Assembly: GCF_022603395.1 (NCBI RefSeq)
Contig: NZ_JAIBKA010000003.1
Location: 124,001-188,000 of the forward strand
Direction of reading: 5' to 3'
From: Desulfoferrobacter suflitae
GTDB taxonomy: Bacteria > Desulfobacterota > Syntrophobacteria > Syntrophobacterales > Syntrophobacteraceae
Length of the DNA: 64,000 nucleotides
Shown here piece after piece: positions 45,753 through 54,484 of the stretch. Every line of letters starts with the position of its first letter. Within the stretch, counting starts at the first letter, position 1. A program made the position numbers and the translations under genes. Below the pieces are notes generated by a model that saw only the letters and a list, made by a program, of their open reading frames with translations, was not told the DNA's origin and ran no database searches.

Positions 45753-46460
45753 ATGAATTCTTGCATTAAGATTGCCAGCTACAACGTTCACCGATGCATC
45801 GGCACCGACGGCCGTTTCGACCCTGATCGGATCGCCGCGGTGATCAGCAGCCTCGACGCAGACGTAATCGGCATTCAGGAAGTGGATTCCAGTCCTGCCG
45901 GGTGCAGAGTAAGCAGTCAGTTGCAATACTTGGCCCAGGCAAGTGGTCTCGCTCCCATTGCCGGGCCGACCATCTGCCGGCCGCGCAGTCACTATGGAAA
46001 TGCTTTGCTGACACGTCACCAAATCAGCGCCGTGCGTCGTGTCGATTTGAGCGTTCATAAGCGCGAGCCGCGCGGGGCGCTTGACGTCGATCTAGAGATC
46101 CATGGAACCACGGTGAGGTTCATTGTGACCCATTTGGGTCTGAGCATCCGCGAACGTAACCGCCAATTCCGCCAGTTGCAAGGTCTGTTGGATGTGAATG
46201 GAGGTGAGATGCAGGTTGTGATGGGCGACTTCAATGAATGGTATCCGTTCAGCCGGCCCATCGCCTGGTTGAACAGGCATTTCGGCAGGCCGCCCGTGAG
46301 GCTGACCTTTCCTTCGTGTTTTCCGTTGCTTCCGCTGGATCGCATCTGGGTGAGGCCGAGGGCGGCAGTGACTGAAGTGAAGATTCATGTCACCCCAATG
46401 AGCCGCGTAGCGTCCGATCATCTGCCCATCAGTGCCGTCCTGGTGGTTGCGCGTCCGTGA
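45753..46460 (+). CDS. endonuclease/exonuclease/phosphatase-family protein
   Basis: 235 residues, the metal-dependent EEP fold. Seen: ASYNVHRCIG and IGIQEVD at the start, a THLGL motif near residue 125, the MGDFNEW catalytic loop near residue 158 and the closing SDHLPI. Cytoplasmic (no signal peptide). Members cleave phosphodiesters of DNA, RNA, inositol phosphates or lipids; the substrate here cannot be told. ATG at 45753; it starts a rightward unit opposite the glgX operon. Confidence 0.88.
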   Translation: MNSCIKIASYNVHRCIGTDGRFDPDRIAAVISSLDADVIGIQEVDSSPAGCRVSSQLQYLAQASGLAPIAGPTICRPRSHYGNALLTRHQISAVRRVDLSVHKREPRGALDVDLEIHGTTVRFIVTHLGLSIRERNRQFRQLQGLLDVNGGEMQVVMGDFNEWYPFSRPIAWLNRHFGRPPVRLTFPSCFPLLPLDRIWVRPRAAVTEVKIHVTPMSRVASDHLPISAVLVVARP

Positions 46461-46536
46461 GGGCGCAGGAAAAGAACCGGGGCAGTGCAGTTTAGCGGGA
46501 AGGAAGTTGGCTCCAGCCACAGACTTAAACCGGCGC

Positions 46537-47637
46537 CTAGGTTTTTGGCAGCAGCCGGCAGTGTCTGGCAGCCACCACCAGTACGACGTCTTCTCCACGC
46601 CTGAAAGGGCGCGTTCGCACCATACTCATGGCGTGTATCACGGTCTTGTCCCGCTGTTCCACAAAATAGCTGACTTCGCCCCCCATATAACTGCGCTCGA
46701 TGATGCGGCCGGGAAACGAGTTCATGTCCCGGGAGGCAGGGACCTCCAGATCGGAAAGAATCTGAAACTTCTGAGCCCGTACTACTGCTTCCACCTTGTC
46801 GCCCGGGAACCATTGCTGCGATGATGCGGCCAGTAGTTCACCGCCGTTTTCCAGCCTGACCCGCGTCGCATCTCCTTCGGCTCCGATCACGGTACCGTTG
46901 AGGAAATTTGAATGGCCGAGAAAGTCCGCCACGAAGTGATTGGCCGATTCGTTGTAAACTTCTTCCGGGCTTCCTTCCTGCTGCTTGCGGCCGTCTTTCA
47001 TGACGACGATTTTATCCGACATGGAGAGGGCCTCGCGCTGGTCGTGGGTGACGAACAGGGTGGTGACACCGAGCATCTGCTGAAGATTGTCGATTTCGCG
47101 GCGCATCTCCTCGCGCAGATTTTCGTCCAGAGCCGACAACGGTTCATCCATCAGGAGCACATCGGGTTGGATGACAATCGCCCGGGCAAGGGCCACCCTC
47201 TGCTGCTGACCGCCGGACAGCTGGGCGGGCTTGCGATTGCCGTAACCCGGCAGACGGACCAGTTCGAGTGCCCCCTCGACCCGTGCCTTGACTTCGCTTT
47301 TGGCAACCTTGCGGTACTTGAGTCCGAAGGCGACATTGTCAAAAATCGTTTTGTGGGGAAAGAGTGCATAATTTTGGAAGATCATTCCCAGGTTGCGCTT
47401 GTGGATGGGTACGTCATTGATCCGTCTGCCCTTAATGAAGATATCACCCTCGGTGGGTTGTTCCAGGCCTGCGACCATGCGCAGCAGCGTGGTCTTGCCG
47501 CAGCCGGAGGGTCCAAGCAGCGTGACAAACGATCCCCTGGCGATATCGAGATCCATTTTCTCGACCGCCACCAGCTTGTCGAAACGCTTGACCACTCCCT
47601 TGAATTGCACCATTGGGTGATTCGGTTCCTGATTCAC
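46537..47637 (-). CDS. potA: spermidine/putrescine-type ABC transporter ATP-binding protein
   Basis: 366 residues. Walker A GPSGCGKTT near residue 44, signature LSGGQQQRVALARA near 140, Walker B VLLMDEPLSALD, and the switch-His in LFVTHDQ. A C-terminal TOBE domain (about residues 285-360) marks the polyamine/iron/molybdate importer class. It energises import through the PotB and PotC pair encoded upstream. A 224-base gap with REP-like sequence separates it from the binding-protein gene. Confidence 0.9.
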   Translation of the reverse strand: MNQEPNHPMVQFKGVVKRFDKLVAVEKMDLDIARGSFVTLLGPSGCGKTTLLRMVAGLEQPTEGDIFIKGRRINDVPIHKRNLGMIFQNYALFPHKTIFDNVAFGLKYRKVAKSEVKARVEGALELVRLPGYGNRKPAQLSGGQQQRVALARAIVIQPDVLLMDEPLSALDENLREEMRREIDNLQQMLGVTTLFVTHDQREALSMSDKIVVMKDGRKQQEGSPEEVYNESANHFVADFLGHSNFLNGTVIGAEGDATRVRLENGGELLAASSQQWFPGDKVEAVVRAQKFQILSDLEVPASRDMNSFPGRIIERSYMGGEVSYFVEQRDKTVIHAMSMVRTRPFRRGEDVVLVVAARHCRLLPKT

Positions 47638-47861
47638 GTGGGTCTATTTCTCCTGTGTTGCGTGTCTAGCGCGGATCGTGCAGCACGCAGACTGCTGCAA
47701 CGAGGCCTGCGGCCCCCCTCCTCACCCCGACCGGGTTCCCCCGCGCGCGGAAGAGGGAGTGTGCCCCGCGTGCTGCGGGGCCGTGTATGGCTAACGGTCA
47801 GCTTCCAAAGGGAAAGAGAACACTCAACCCCCTCGATTTCGTGTGCACGCCTGACTGCCCG
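47638..47861. other. gap inside the polyamine-type transporter operon with GC-rich palindromes
   Basis: Contains CTCCTCACCCCGACCGGGTTCC-like sequence near 47718, similar in character to the REP-type core near 10.5 kb, and a CGCGTGCTGCGGGG stretch near 47770. No gene is seen. It may lower the level of potA relative to the upstream genes or act as a processing site. Confidence 0.4.
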
Positions 47862-49025
47862 CTATGCTCCGGATTTGACCCGGTCCCATTTTTCCGACCA
47901 TTCCAGCTGATGGCCGTTCCAGTATACCGGATCGGCAAACAGATAACCTTCGAGTTTGCCGGTGGGATCGAATGCCGGCAGCTTCTGGATGGATTCGGGC
48001 ATAGGAACCTTGGTGGGATCGAGGCTGGGCGGATATTTCTGGCCTTCGGCCACGGCTATCGCGGCGCTTGGTTCCAACATGAAATTGAGCAGCTTTTCAG
48101 CTGCCCTCAGATCGGTTCCTTTGAGGACAAAAATGCATTCCTGCCAGGAATAACAGTTCTCGGGAGCCAGAAAACCGATTGGGTGCCCCTGTTCCTGCAG
48201 ATGCGCCACCCGGCCGGACCATGCCACCGTGGCGTAAATTTCTTCATTGGCCAGCAGGCTCATGAGTTCAGCACCGGAGCCCCAATATTTCTTGATCATT
48301 CCCTGCTGCGCCTTCAGAGCATCCCATACGGCATCCATGTCCTCTATATCGTTGGGATTCTGGTTGGTGTAGAGGGCCCCATACCAGATGTTGGTGCGCC
48401 AATCGCCCCAGCTGCCCAGCTTCTTGTCAAGCTCCTTGTCCCAGAGCAACCCGGCTCCAAGCTCGTCAGCCTTTTCCTTGGGAATATGCTTGGTATTGTA
48501 GGCAATCCCTGTTTGTCCCAAATCGTAGGGCACCGCCGACAGCTTGCCATCGGTTATTGCCCGGTACGGGGCGGTCATAGCCGCCATCACGTTTTGCAGG
48601 TTGGGGATTTTGCTCTCGTCAAGCTGCGTAGCATATCCGAGGTCCACGTAGCGCGCATAATCGAAAACGCCGCTCAAATGAGCCAGATTGAACTCTCCTC
48701 CCGGCGGAAAGGAAGCTTTGACCCGGGTCAAATAGGTGTCCATATCGCCGAATTCGCCGTCGACCACCTTGATGCCGGTCGCTTTGGTGAACGGCTCGAA
48801 GGCATATTTCCTGAAAGCCTCGGAGGTGGTTCCGCCCCACCCGTCAAAACGGATGCTCTTGGTTTCAGCCCGGGCGGAGCGCGTCAGCCTGCCGAAAGGT
48901 CCGCCCACCAGCCCGATGGATGCGCCGGCGAGTGTGAGAAACTTGACAAAACTGCGCCTGCTCAGCCGGCCCTTGTGGAGACACTCGTGAGCCGCATCGA
49001 TTTTCTCATTCCAGTCAATCTTCAT
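47862..49025 (-). CDS. potD: PotD-like periplasmic substrate-binding protein with Tat signal
   Basis: 387 residues. The N-terminus carries a twin-arginine signal (SRRSFVKFLTLAGASIG, residues 23-39), so export is probably folded via Tat rather than Sec. The mature protein matches the polyamine/iron-type solute-binding fold (IRFDGWGGTTSEAFRKYAF, then AIAVAEGQKYPPS and the closing KLEGYLFADPVYW). The ligand could be spermidine, putrescine or another small cation. Encoded 20 bases after potC. Confidence 0.85.
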   Translation of the reverse strand: MKIDWNEKIDAAHECLHKGRLSRRSFVKFLTLAGASIGLVGGPFGRLTRSARAETKSIRFDGWGGTTSEAFRKYAFEPFTKATGIKVVDGEFGDMDTYLTRVKASFPPGGEFNLAHLSGVFDYARYVDLGYATQLDESKIPNLQNVMAAMTAPYRAITDGKLSAVPYDLGQTGIAYNTKHIPKEKADELGAGLLWDKELDKKLGSWGDWRTNIWYGALYTNQNPNDIEDMDAVWDALKAQQGMIKKYWGSGAELMSLLANEEIYATVAWSGRVAHLQEQGHPIGFLAPENCYSWQECIFVLKGTDLRAAEKLLNFMLEPSAAIAVAEGQKYPPSLDPTKVPMPESIQKLPAFDPTGKLEGYLFADPVYWNGHQLEWSEKWDRVKSGA

Positions 49026-49045
49026 GATTTCCTCCTTAGTGGGTT

Positions 49046-49846
49046 TTAGTTAATGGTTCCTCCTCTGGCAAACTTTCGAATCAGGTAGCCGGCAATGAGC
49101 GGAGTCGAAATGGTCAGGACGATCATGACGGTTCCCAGTGCATTGATTTCGGGGCTGATGGAATTCCGCAGCATACCGAATATTTTGACCGGTACGGTCT
49201 GGTTTTGTGCGGTGGCCCAAAAGAGGGTGGCCGTCACATCGTCGAAGGAAATGGTAAAGGAGAACAACATGCCCGCCAATACGGCCGGCGTGAGCAGCGG
49301 CAGGGTGATTTCTTTGAAGGTCTGCAGCGGGTTGGCCCCGAGCGACATGGCGGCTTCTTCGTATACCCTTTTGATGCCGACGAGCCGTGCCTGGACGACC
49401 AGCAGCACGTAGGGCAGAGTGATCACAACGTGTCCCATGAGGAGCAAAAGAAAGCTTTTGGGCTGCTGCAGCCAGCGAATGAACAGCAGCAGAGCGACGC
49501 CGAGCACCACCTCGGGGATCATGATTGGGGTCAGGAGGAGCGTGTTGAGCGTGTTCTTGCCGGGAAAATCATAGCGCACAAAAGCCATGGCCGCTGGAAT
49601 GGCCACCGCCGTCACCGTGACGGCGGTGAGAGAACCGAGCAGCAGCGAGTTCTTGAACGCCGACAGAATGGCCTCATTTTGGACCAGTTTCAGGTACCAC
49701 TGGAAGCTGAAGCCTTGCATGGGGAACGAGCCGAATTGCTGCGGATTGAATGACAGGATGACCACGGCCACAATGGGCGCAAACATGAAAATGTAGACGA
49801 GCAGGGTATACAGTCGAATCAGCGACCAGCCGGAAATTCTAAACAT
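49046..49846 (-). CDS. potC: ABC transporter permease, PotC type
   Basis: 266 residues with six transmembrane segments. The EAA loop that docks the ATPase is seen as YEEAAMSLGANPLQTFKEITLPLL near residue 160. The first helix VYIFMFAPIVAVVILSFN and the N-terminal pattern match PotC. Inner membrane. Stop-to-start gap to potB is 9 bases. Confidence 0.92.
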   Translation of the reverse strand: MFRISGWSLIRLYTLLVYIFMFAPIVAVVILSFNPQQFGSFPMQGFSFQWYLKLVQNEAILSAFKNSLLLGSLTAVTVTAVAIPAAMAFVRYDFPGKNTLNTLLLTPIMIPEVVLGVALLLFIRWLQQPKSFLLLLMGHVVITLPYVLLVVQARLVGIKRVYEEAAMSLGANPLQTFKEITLPLLTPAVLAGMLFSFTISFDDVTATLFWATAQNQTVPVKIFGMLRNSISPEINALGTVMIVLTISTPLIAGYLIRKFARGGTIN

Positions 49847-49855
49847 GTCTCAGGC

Positions 49856-50716
49856 TCACTGCAGGCTTTTGAATATCTGGTTGATTCCCAGATAGCGATT
49901 GTACGTGTAGATAATGATGATGAGCAGCGTCAGCAAAACCACACTGATGGCCGAACCGAACGGCCAGTCCAGCGTACCGATGACCCGCTTGAAAATCAAA
50001 TTGGCGATCATTTCGTTACGCGGTCCGCCCAGAATCATGGGCGGCAGATACGTCCCCGAGGTCAGCACGAACACCAGCAGACACCCGGCACTGACTCCGG
50101 GCAAACTGAGGGGCAGGGTGACCTCCCTGAAGGCCTGCCATTCAGTGCAGCCCAAACTGCGTGCCGCCTCCAGCAGACTCTTGTCAATTCCTTCCAGGCT
50201 CACGTACACATTGAGAATCATAAACGGCAGCAGATACTGGATCAGACCCATCAGCACAGCCCCTTCGTTGTAAAGCATGTTGAGAGGTTCGGAAATGATG
50301 CCGACCCGGACGAGCACGTGGTTGATGAGGCCGGTGTCGCCCAGGATGTTGATCCAGCTGAGGGTCCTGATGATGAAGCTGATCCAGAAGGGAATCATGA
50401 TGAGCAACAGCAGCACGGATTTGTGTCGGGTTTTGCTGCGATAGAAGAAATAGGCCGGGATGTATCCCATGAGAAGACAAAGAACAACCGTTTCGAAAGC
50501 CACCCGTATCGTTCTGAGAAGAATCGACGGATAAAAAAAGTCGGCCGCGAATTTTTTGTAATTGCCCAGCTGAAAAGCCGCAATGTCGGCTCCTGTCGGA
50601 GCCCGCAGCCAGAAGCTGTACACCACGATGAAGCAGAGCGGCACCAGCAGCAGCAGGAAAACTGCAGTGAGGGAAGGAGCAAGCAGTGCCCATGGGCGCC
50701 AGGATGATTTTTGCAT
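49856..50716 (-). CDS. potB: ABC transporter permease, PotB type
   Basis: 286 residues, six transmembrane helices, starting PWALLAPSLTAVFLLLLVPLCF. EAA loop: LLEAARSLGCTEWQAFREVTLPL near residue 185. It heterodimerises with PotC in the inner membrane. First gene of the transporter operon, 73 bases or more downstream of a candidate promoter. Confidence 0.92.
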   Translation of the reverse strand: MQKSSWRPWALLAPSLTAVFLLLLVPLCFIVVYSFWLRAPTGADIAAFQLGNYKKFAADFFYPSILLRTIRVAFETVVLCLLMGYIPAYFFYRSKTRHKSVLLLLIMIPFWISFIIRTLSWINILGDTGLINHVLVRVGIISEPLNMLYNEGAVLMGLIQYLLPFMILNVYVSLEGIDKSLLEAARSLGCTEWQAFREVTLPLSLPGVSAGCLLVFVLTSGTYLPPMILGGPRNEMIANLIFKRVIGTLDWPFGSAISVVLLTLLIIIIYTYNRYLGINQIFKSLQ

Positions 50717-51173
50717 AAAATTTAATAAATCCAGATGCTTACTGATAAGTATCCGAGTAAACTAGTTTATTGACGCAACGATATTGATTTCTACTGAAAG
50801 TTTTTTCCAAAGTCAAGGACAAATCCCGGAACCTGGGCAGTTGCGCTGGGAGCATTGCCGAGCAATGGTGTTCCAACGGGTGCCAATCGATTTCGTGATG
50901 TCTGCCTTTTTGGCGTCATTGGGGCGGGGTGGCGAAGGTGAGGGGTGACAGCGGCGGGGGGCCGGCTTTGTGAACTTTACAGGTGGGATTGGGCTGACGC
51001 TGGTTGACGCCGCCGGGCCGCTTCTAGTATTAATGGGGCATTGCGGGCCACGACGCGGTTGTCTGGCGGGCGCACATGGATGACAAAAGGCGGGTTTGGC
51101 GCGGCGAATCATAAGCTAAATCGATTGCATGCGTCCTGGTTTCTTCCATTGAAGCGGGGCGAAGGAGTTCGCG
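50717..51173. other. 457-base divergent intergenic region
   Basis: Lies between potB (leftward) and the KamA-like gene (rightward). The left 100 bases are AT-rich and hold the candidate potB promoter. The rest is GC-rich with a GGGGCGGGGTGGCGAAGGTG stretch near 50920. No gene, tRNA or terminator was recognised. The ribosome site GCGAAGGAG of the rightward gene is at 51160-51168. Confidence 0.5.
50789..50817 (-). promoter_or_regulatory. candidate promoter of the pot-type operon
   Basis: On the minus strand: TTGACT (50812-50817), a 17-bp spacer, and TAGAAA (50789-50794), four of six matches to the -10. It lies 73 bases upstream of potB. Moderate match only. Confidence 0.4.
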
Positions 51174-53642
51174 ATGGAATTCGGTCAGACTATATACAAG
51201 GTGGCTTTCAAGAATTCGGGAGAGACTTCAGAGGTTTCCCTTGCAACCCTTGGTGACGGCCTCACTGATTTTCTCGAACATTATGCGGAAGAATCGCTGG
51301 TGGGCAAGGAATTTTATTCTATTGTCGCAAGCGGCAGTGGAGAAGCGCGCTTTATGCGGCTGCTTGAAGCGGCAGGCTGTGCCGGTGATCCGCAGCGTTT
51401 TTTTACGATCCTCATCGAACAACTGCAGCAGGCCAACGGCAACGGCAGCAAGCCGATCGCCGTCAATGGCGTGACTCTGCCGCATATGCTGCTCGTCGCC
51501 CTCCTGGAGAAAATAATGCCCCAGGACAAATTTTACACGGTCAGGGATGTGAAGAAACTGGAGAGCCTGACCAACATTGCCGTGGCCGAGGAGGATCGAG
51601 CTCCCCTGCAAAAAGTGCTCGAAACCTACCCCGTGCGTCTGTCCGCACACACCATCCGGCAGATGCGGGTCTCCAGAGCCGTCTCGTACCAGTACCTTCC
51701 CTTTGTGGAGGAACTGGATCCCGTCGGCCATGTGAACACCTGGATCGGCCAGTTCCACCAGGGACTGCTGGAACAGATGTACCAGAACCGGGTCATTTTT
51801 CTGACTAACATGACCTGTCCGGTCTATTGCCGGTTCTGCTTCAGGAAACATAAGGAATCGCGCAATCAGAGCAACCCGACGGCCGCTGACGTGGCGAAGG
51901 CCGTCGAACATGTGAGGAATTCCCCCAGCATCAAGGAAATTGTGGTCACCGGCGGGGACCCCTTTCTCAATCGAGGGAACCTTGCCGCCGCCATCGACGG
52001 GCTCAAGGACATCCCCCATGTACAGACCCTGCGGCTGGCAACCCGTTCCATCGCTTACTATCCACAACTGTTTTACGCCGGGCGGTCGTCGCTGCTCAAT
52101 TACCTGAAACAGAAGCACCTGGAGCTCCAGCAACGGGGGAAGCGCGTCGAAGTGGCCACTCACTTCATTCATCCCGATGAGGTTTCACCCCAGTCCCTCG
52201 ATATCATTTCAGAGCTGGTAAGAAACGGCATTGCCGTCTATGTGCAGACCCCGTTTTTGAGGGACTGCAATGATGCAGGTCCGGAATTGACCAGATTGTA
52301 TGGTTTATTGCGCGGCGCCGGTGCCGAGCTCCACTACATTTATATTCCATGCAGCCCGATTCACGGCAACAGTGTCTATTGGACACCGCTTTCCAAAGGA
52401 GTTCAGGTCGCCAATTACCTGCGTGCGCATCTATCCGACCGGGTCATTCCCAGAATCTGCACGGCTACGCCCATCGGCAAGATGGACTGGCACAGCAGCG
52501 GCTGGGCGGTTGAAAAGGACAAGGAGAACGAAAATTTTGTATGGATCAGAACGCCGTATACGCCGGAATATTTTAAAGCATTCGCACCGGTTGCCAACGA
52601 CCTCGATATCGTGCGGGTCAACGCCGAGGGAACCCTCGATGCCAGATATATGGCAAAGATCGGTGATGAACGCCTGTTTTTCGGGGCAAGGCCGGCGCGG
52701 CCCGCCGCCGACAGGGACTCGCATCTTGCAGCTCTGAGGCAACTGCAGGCCGGTGCGCTGCAGGATCAGCGGCTGAGGCGCTCCATCGTCTCCACGCCAT
52801 CCGATGTCCTGGGCAGACTTCACGAAACTCGCGTGGAACTGGACGCGCAAACGGGTTCTGCAGAAATCGAATACATTGGGCATGATTCCAGAATAACCGA
52901 CGTGGTCATCGCGTCGCGCAAGGACGCGCTGGAAAATCTTTATCACATCGCTGCAATCATTGAAAAGCTGCGCGGCATTCACCACGTGAATGCGGTCCGC
53001 CTGAAAAGTCTGAAATTCAATTATGCGCCGCAAAAATATACCCCGGCCGTCATCGACAGGCTTGCCAATTTGAACAAACTGAGTGTCGTCAATCCGCTCA
53101 GGCTGGAAATTGAGACGCAGTTTCTGCATCCCTGCGAATTTCGCCCGGAACATGCGCACTTAGCAAACGCCTTACGCAACAAGGGAATCACGGTCTACAG
53201 CAACACGCCTCTGCTGGGGGGGATCAATGACACGGCGGAAAGTATTCAGCAGCTCGCTTATGAGTGCCGCGCCGGCGGCATCGAATTCCACCACCTCTAC
53301 ATTGCCGGCTTGCCGTTGCAGCTCGAGTGGAATGTTCACCACCCCATCGATCTTTACGATGTGATCGACATCGCCACCCGGGTGCGAAGGGAGGGCAGCG
53401 GCAGAGAAATTCCCCGCTACATGGTATGGACCGAACTGGGAGAAGTCGACTATGGACTCACCTCTCAGGTGATCGGGGTGAACGGCAAAGTTGCGTTGAA
53501 ACTTCTCCCGTATTCCCTTGAATATTTCAGGGCTATGCAGCCGACATTCGCCTGGCCGGACGGAGTGGAGACGGCTGACGATGGCAACCCTGTCGTGAAC
53601 CTTTCAGGGGTGGTAAAGAGCACTGATTTTGCGCTCTGCTGA
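51174..53642 (+). CDS. lysine 2,3-aminomutase-like protein with degenerate second barrel
   Basis: 822 residues, about twice the length of KamA. Residues about 1-125 are a non-catalytic front part. The radical-SAM barrel starts near 150: CPVYCRFCFRKH with cluster cysteines C215, C219 and C222, then VVTGGDPFLNRGNL, the lower barrel strands with VATHFIHPDEVS, VQTPFLRD and YIYIPCSP. A second, related barrel runs from about 590 (IETQFLHPCEFRPEHAHL, SNTPLLGGINDTAES, FHHLYIAGLPLQLEW) and lacks the CxxxCxxC. Lysine aminomutases convert L-lysine to beta-lysine with PLP; the PLP lysine could not be placed with certainty. Substrate unknown. Start ATG behind AAGGAG. Confidence 0.85.
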   Translation: MEFGQTIYKVAFKNSGETSEVSLATLGDGLTDFLEHYAEESLVGKEFYSIVASGSGEARFMRLLEAAGCAGDPQRFFTILIEQLQQANGNGSKPIAVNGVTLPHMLLVALLEKIMPQDKFYTVRDVKKLESLTNIAVAEEDRAPLQKVLETYPVRLSAHTIRQMRVSRAVSYQYLPFVEELDPVGHVNTWIGQFHQGLLEQMYQNRVIFLTNMTCPVYCRFCFRKHKESRNQSNPTAADVAKAVEHVRNSPSIKEIVVTGGDPFLNRGNLAAAIDGLKDIPHVQTLRLATRSIAYYPQLFYAGRSSLLNYLKQKHLELQQRGKRVEVATHFIHPDEVSPQSLDIISELVRNGIAVYVQTPFLRDCNDAGPELTRLYGLLRGAGAELHYIYIPCSPIHGNSVYWTPLSKGVQVANYLRAHLSDRVIPRICTATPIGKMDWHSSGWAVEKDKENENFVWIRTPYTPEYFKAFAPVANDLDIVRVNAEGTLDARYMAKIGDERLFFGARPARPAADRDSHLAALRQLQAGALQDQRLRRSIVSTPSDVLGRLHETRVELDAQTGSAEIEYIGHDSRITDVVIASRKDALENLYHIAAIIEKLRGIHHVNAVRLKSLKFNYAPQKYTPAVIDRLANLNKLSVVNPLRLEIETQFLHPCEFRPEHAHLANALRNKGITVYSNTPLLGGINDTAESIQQLAYECRAGGIEFHHLYIAGLPLQLEWNVHHPIDLYDVIDIATRVRREGSGREIPRYMVWTELGEVDYGLTSQVIGVNGKVALKLLPYSLEYFRAMQPTFAWPDGVETADDGNPVVNLSGVVKSTDFALC

Positions 53643-53711
53643 CAGGTTTCCTGCCAACGGCCGATGCGGTTTGTTCGGATGCCGCCGTCCGCCGACTCAC
53701 GGGCAGCCGGC

Positions 53712-53733
53712 CTGAGCTCACCGTTCAGCTCAG
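53712..53733. terminator. hairpin between convergent genes
   Basis: A 7-bp inverted repeat CTGAGCT/AGCTCAG with an 8-nt loop, between the KamA-like gene and yqaE. No T tract on either strand, so a terminator role is only possible. Confidence 0.3.
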
Positions 53734-53743
53734 CGGGAGAGCT

Positions 53744-53920
53744 TTACCCGACCTTGGCGATCACCCACACCGCATGGATGATGCCCGGCAGATAGCCGAA
53801 CAGGGTCAGGATGATGTTGATCCAGAAGTGCTTTCCGATGCCCACCTGGAGGAACACTCCAAGGGGAGGTAAAAGCACCGCCAAAAGAATTCTCAGAAAA
53901 TCTTTGGCTCCTTCAGACAT
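53744..53920 (-). CDS. YqaE/Pmp3-family small membrane protein
   Basis: 58 residues, found by reading the gap by eye. Two hydrophobic helices, about residues 9-26 and 33-56, with the family signature PPLGVFLQVGIGKHFWINII and LFGYLPGIIHAVWVI. Such proteins are linked to membrane potential and salt or cold stress in other organisms. The ATG at 53920 is preceded by AAAGGAG. It is the last of a leftward group with the DOMON-like and kinase genes. Confidence 0.9.
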   Translation of the reverse strand: MSEGAKDFLRILLAVLLPPLGVFLQVGIGKHFWINIILTLFGYLPGIIHAVWVIAKVG

Positions 53921-53944
53921 AGATGCTCCTTTCCAGGGACACTG

Positions 53945-54484
53945 TCACAAGGTGATGATATGGCCCTCGCGGTGGTGAAAATCGGGGTGAGCGGCGCAAT
54001 GCTTCAAAGCCCAATAAGAAATATCGCCGTCCACCTGCTTAACGACGGCGCTGATGCCTATTTTCAGCGGTTGATGGCAGTCGACGATTTTTTGCAGGCC
54101 CACATCCAGTGAAAGTGCCAGACCCGTGCTCATTTTTCGAACCGTGAACGGGAGTCCGGTGAAGCGTGGCTCGTTCCGCATGCCTCGACGATAGTCGGTG
54201 AAGCGGTAGACATTCCAATGACCCGACGGCGCCATGTTGAATTCCCAGTATGCGGGGGCATCGCCGCGGGCCAGGAACAATTCCAGGCAGGTGTCCCGCC
54301 ATAGCTGATCGCGGCGCTCCGGATGGCGGCAAGACGCGGGTATGGAAAGCCCATCCACATTTCCCTGAATCAAGTAGTCCAAAATAATCCTGTCCCCATG
54401 GCGGGCAATGTCACCCAAAACGCGCAACTGCGGCACAACAGCCGGTCGCGCAAATGGCTGGAGGTGAAAGCTGCTCTGTTTCAT
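53945..54484 (-). CDS. DOMON-like domain protein
   Basis: 179 residues. A beta-sandwich pattern typical of bacterial DOMON-like proteins: LRVLGDIARHGDRIILDYLIQG, then LWRDTCLELFLARGDAPAYW, YWEFNMAPSGHWNVYRF and a closing YWALKHCAAHPDFHHREGHI. DOMON domains bind sugars or heme. No signal peptide, so probably cytoplasmic. Its ATG overlaps the stop of the kinase gene as ATGA, so it is co-translated with the kinase and may act on the same substrate. Substrate unknown. Confidence 0.75.
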   Translation of the reverse strand: MKQSSFHLQPFARPAVVPQLRVLGDIARHGDRIILDYLIQGNVDGLSIPASCRHPERRDQLWRDTCLELFLARGDAPAYWEFNMAPSGHWNVYRFTDYRRGMRNEPRFTGLPFTVRKMSTGLALSLDVGLQKIVDCHQPLKIGISAVVKQVDGDISYWALKHCAAHPDFHHREGHIITL

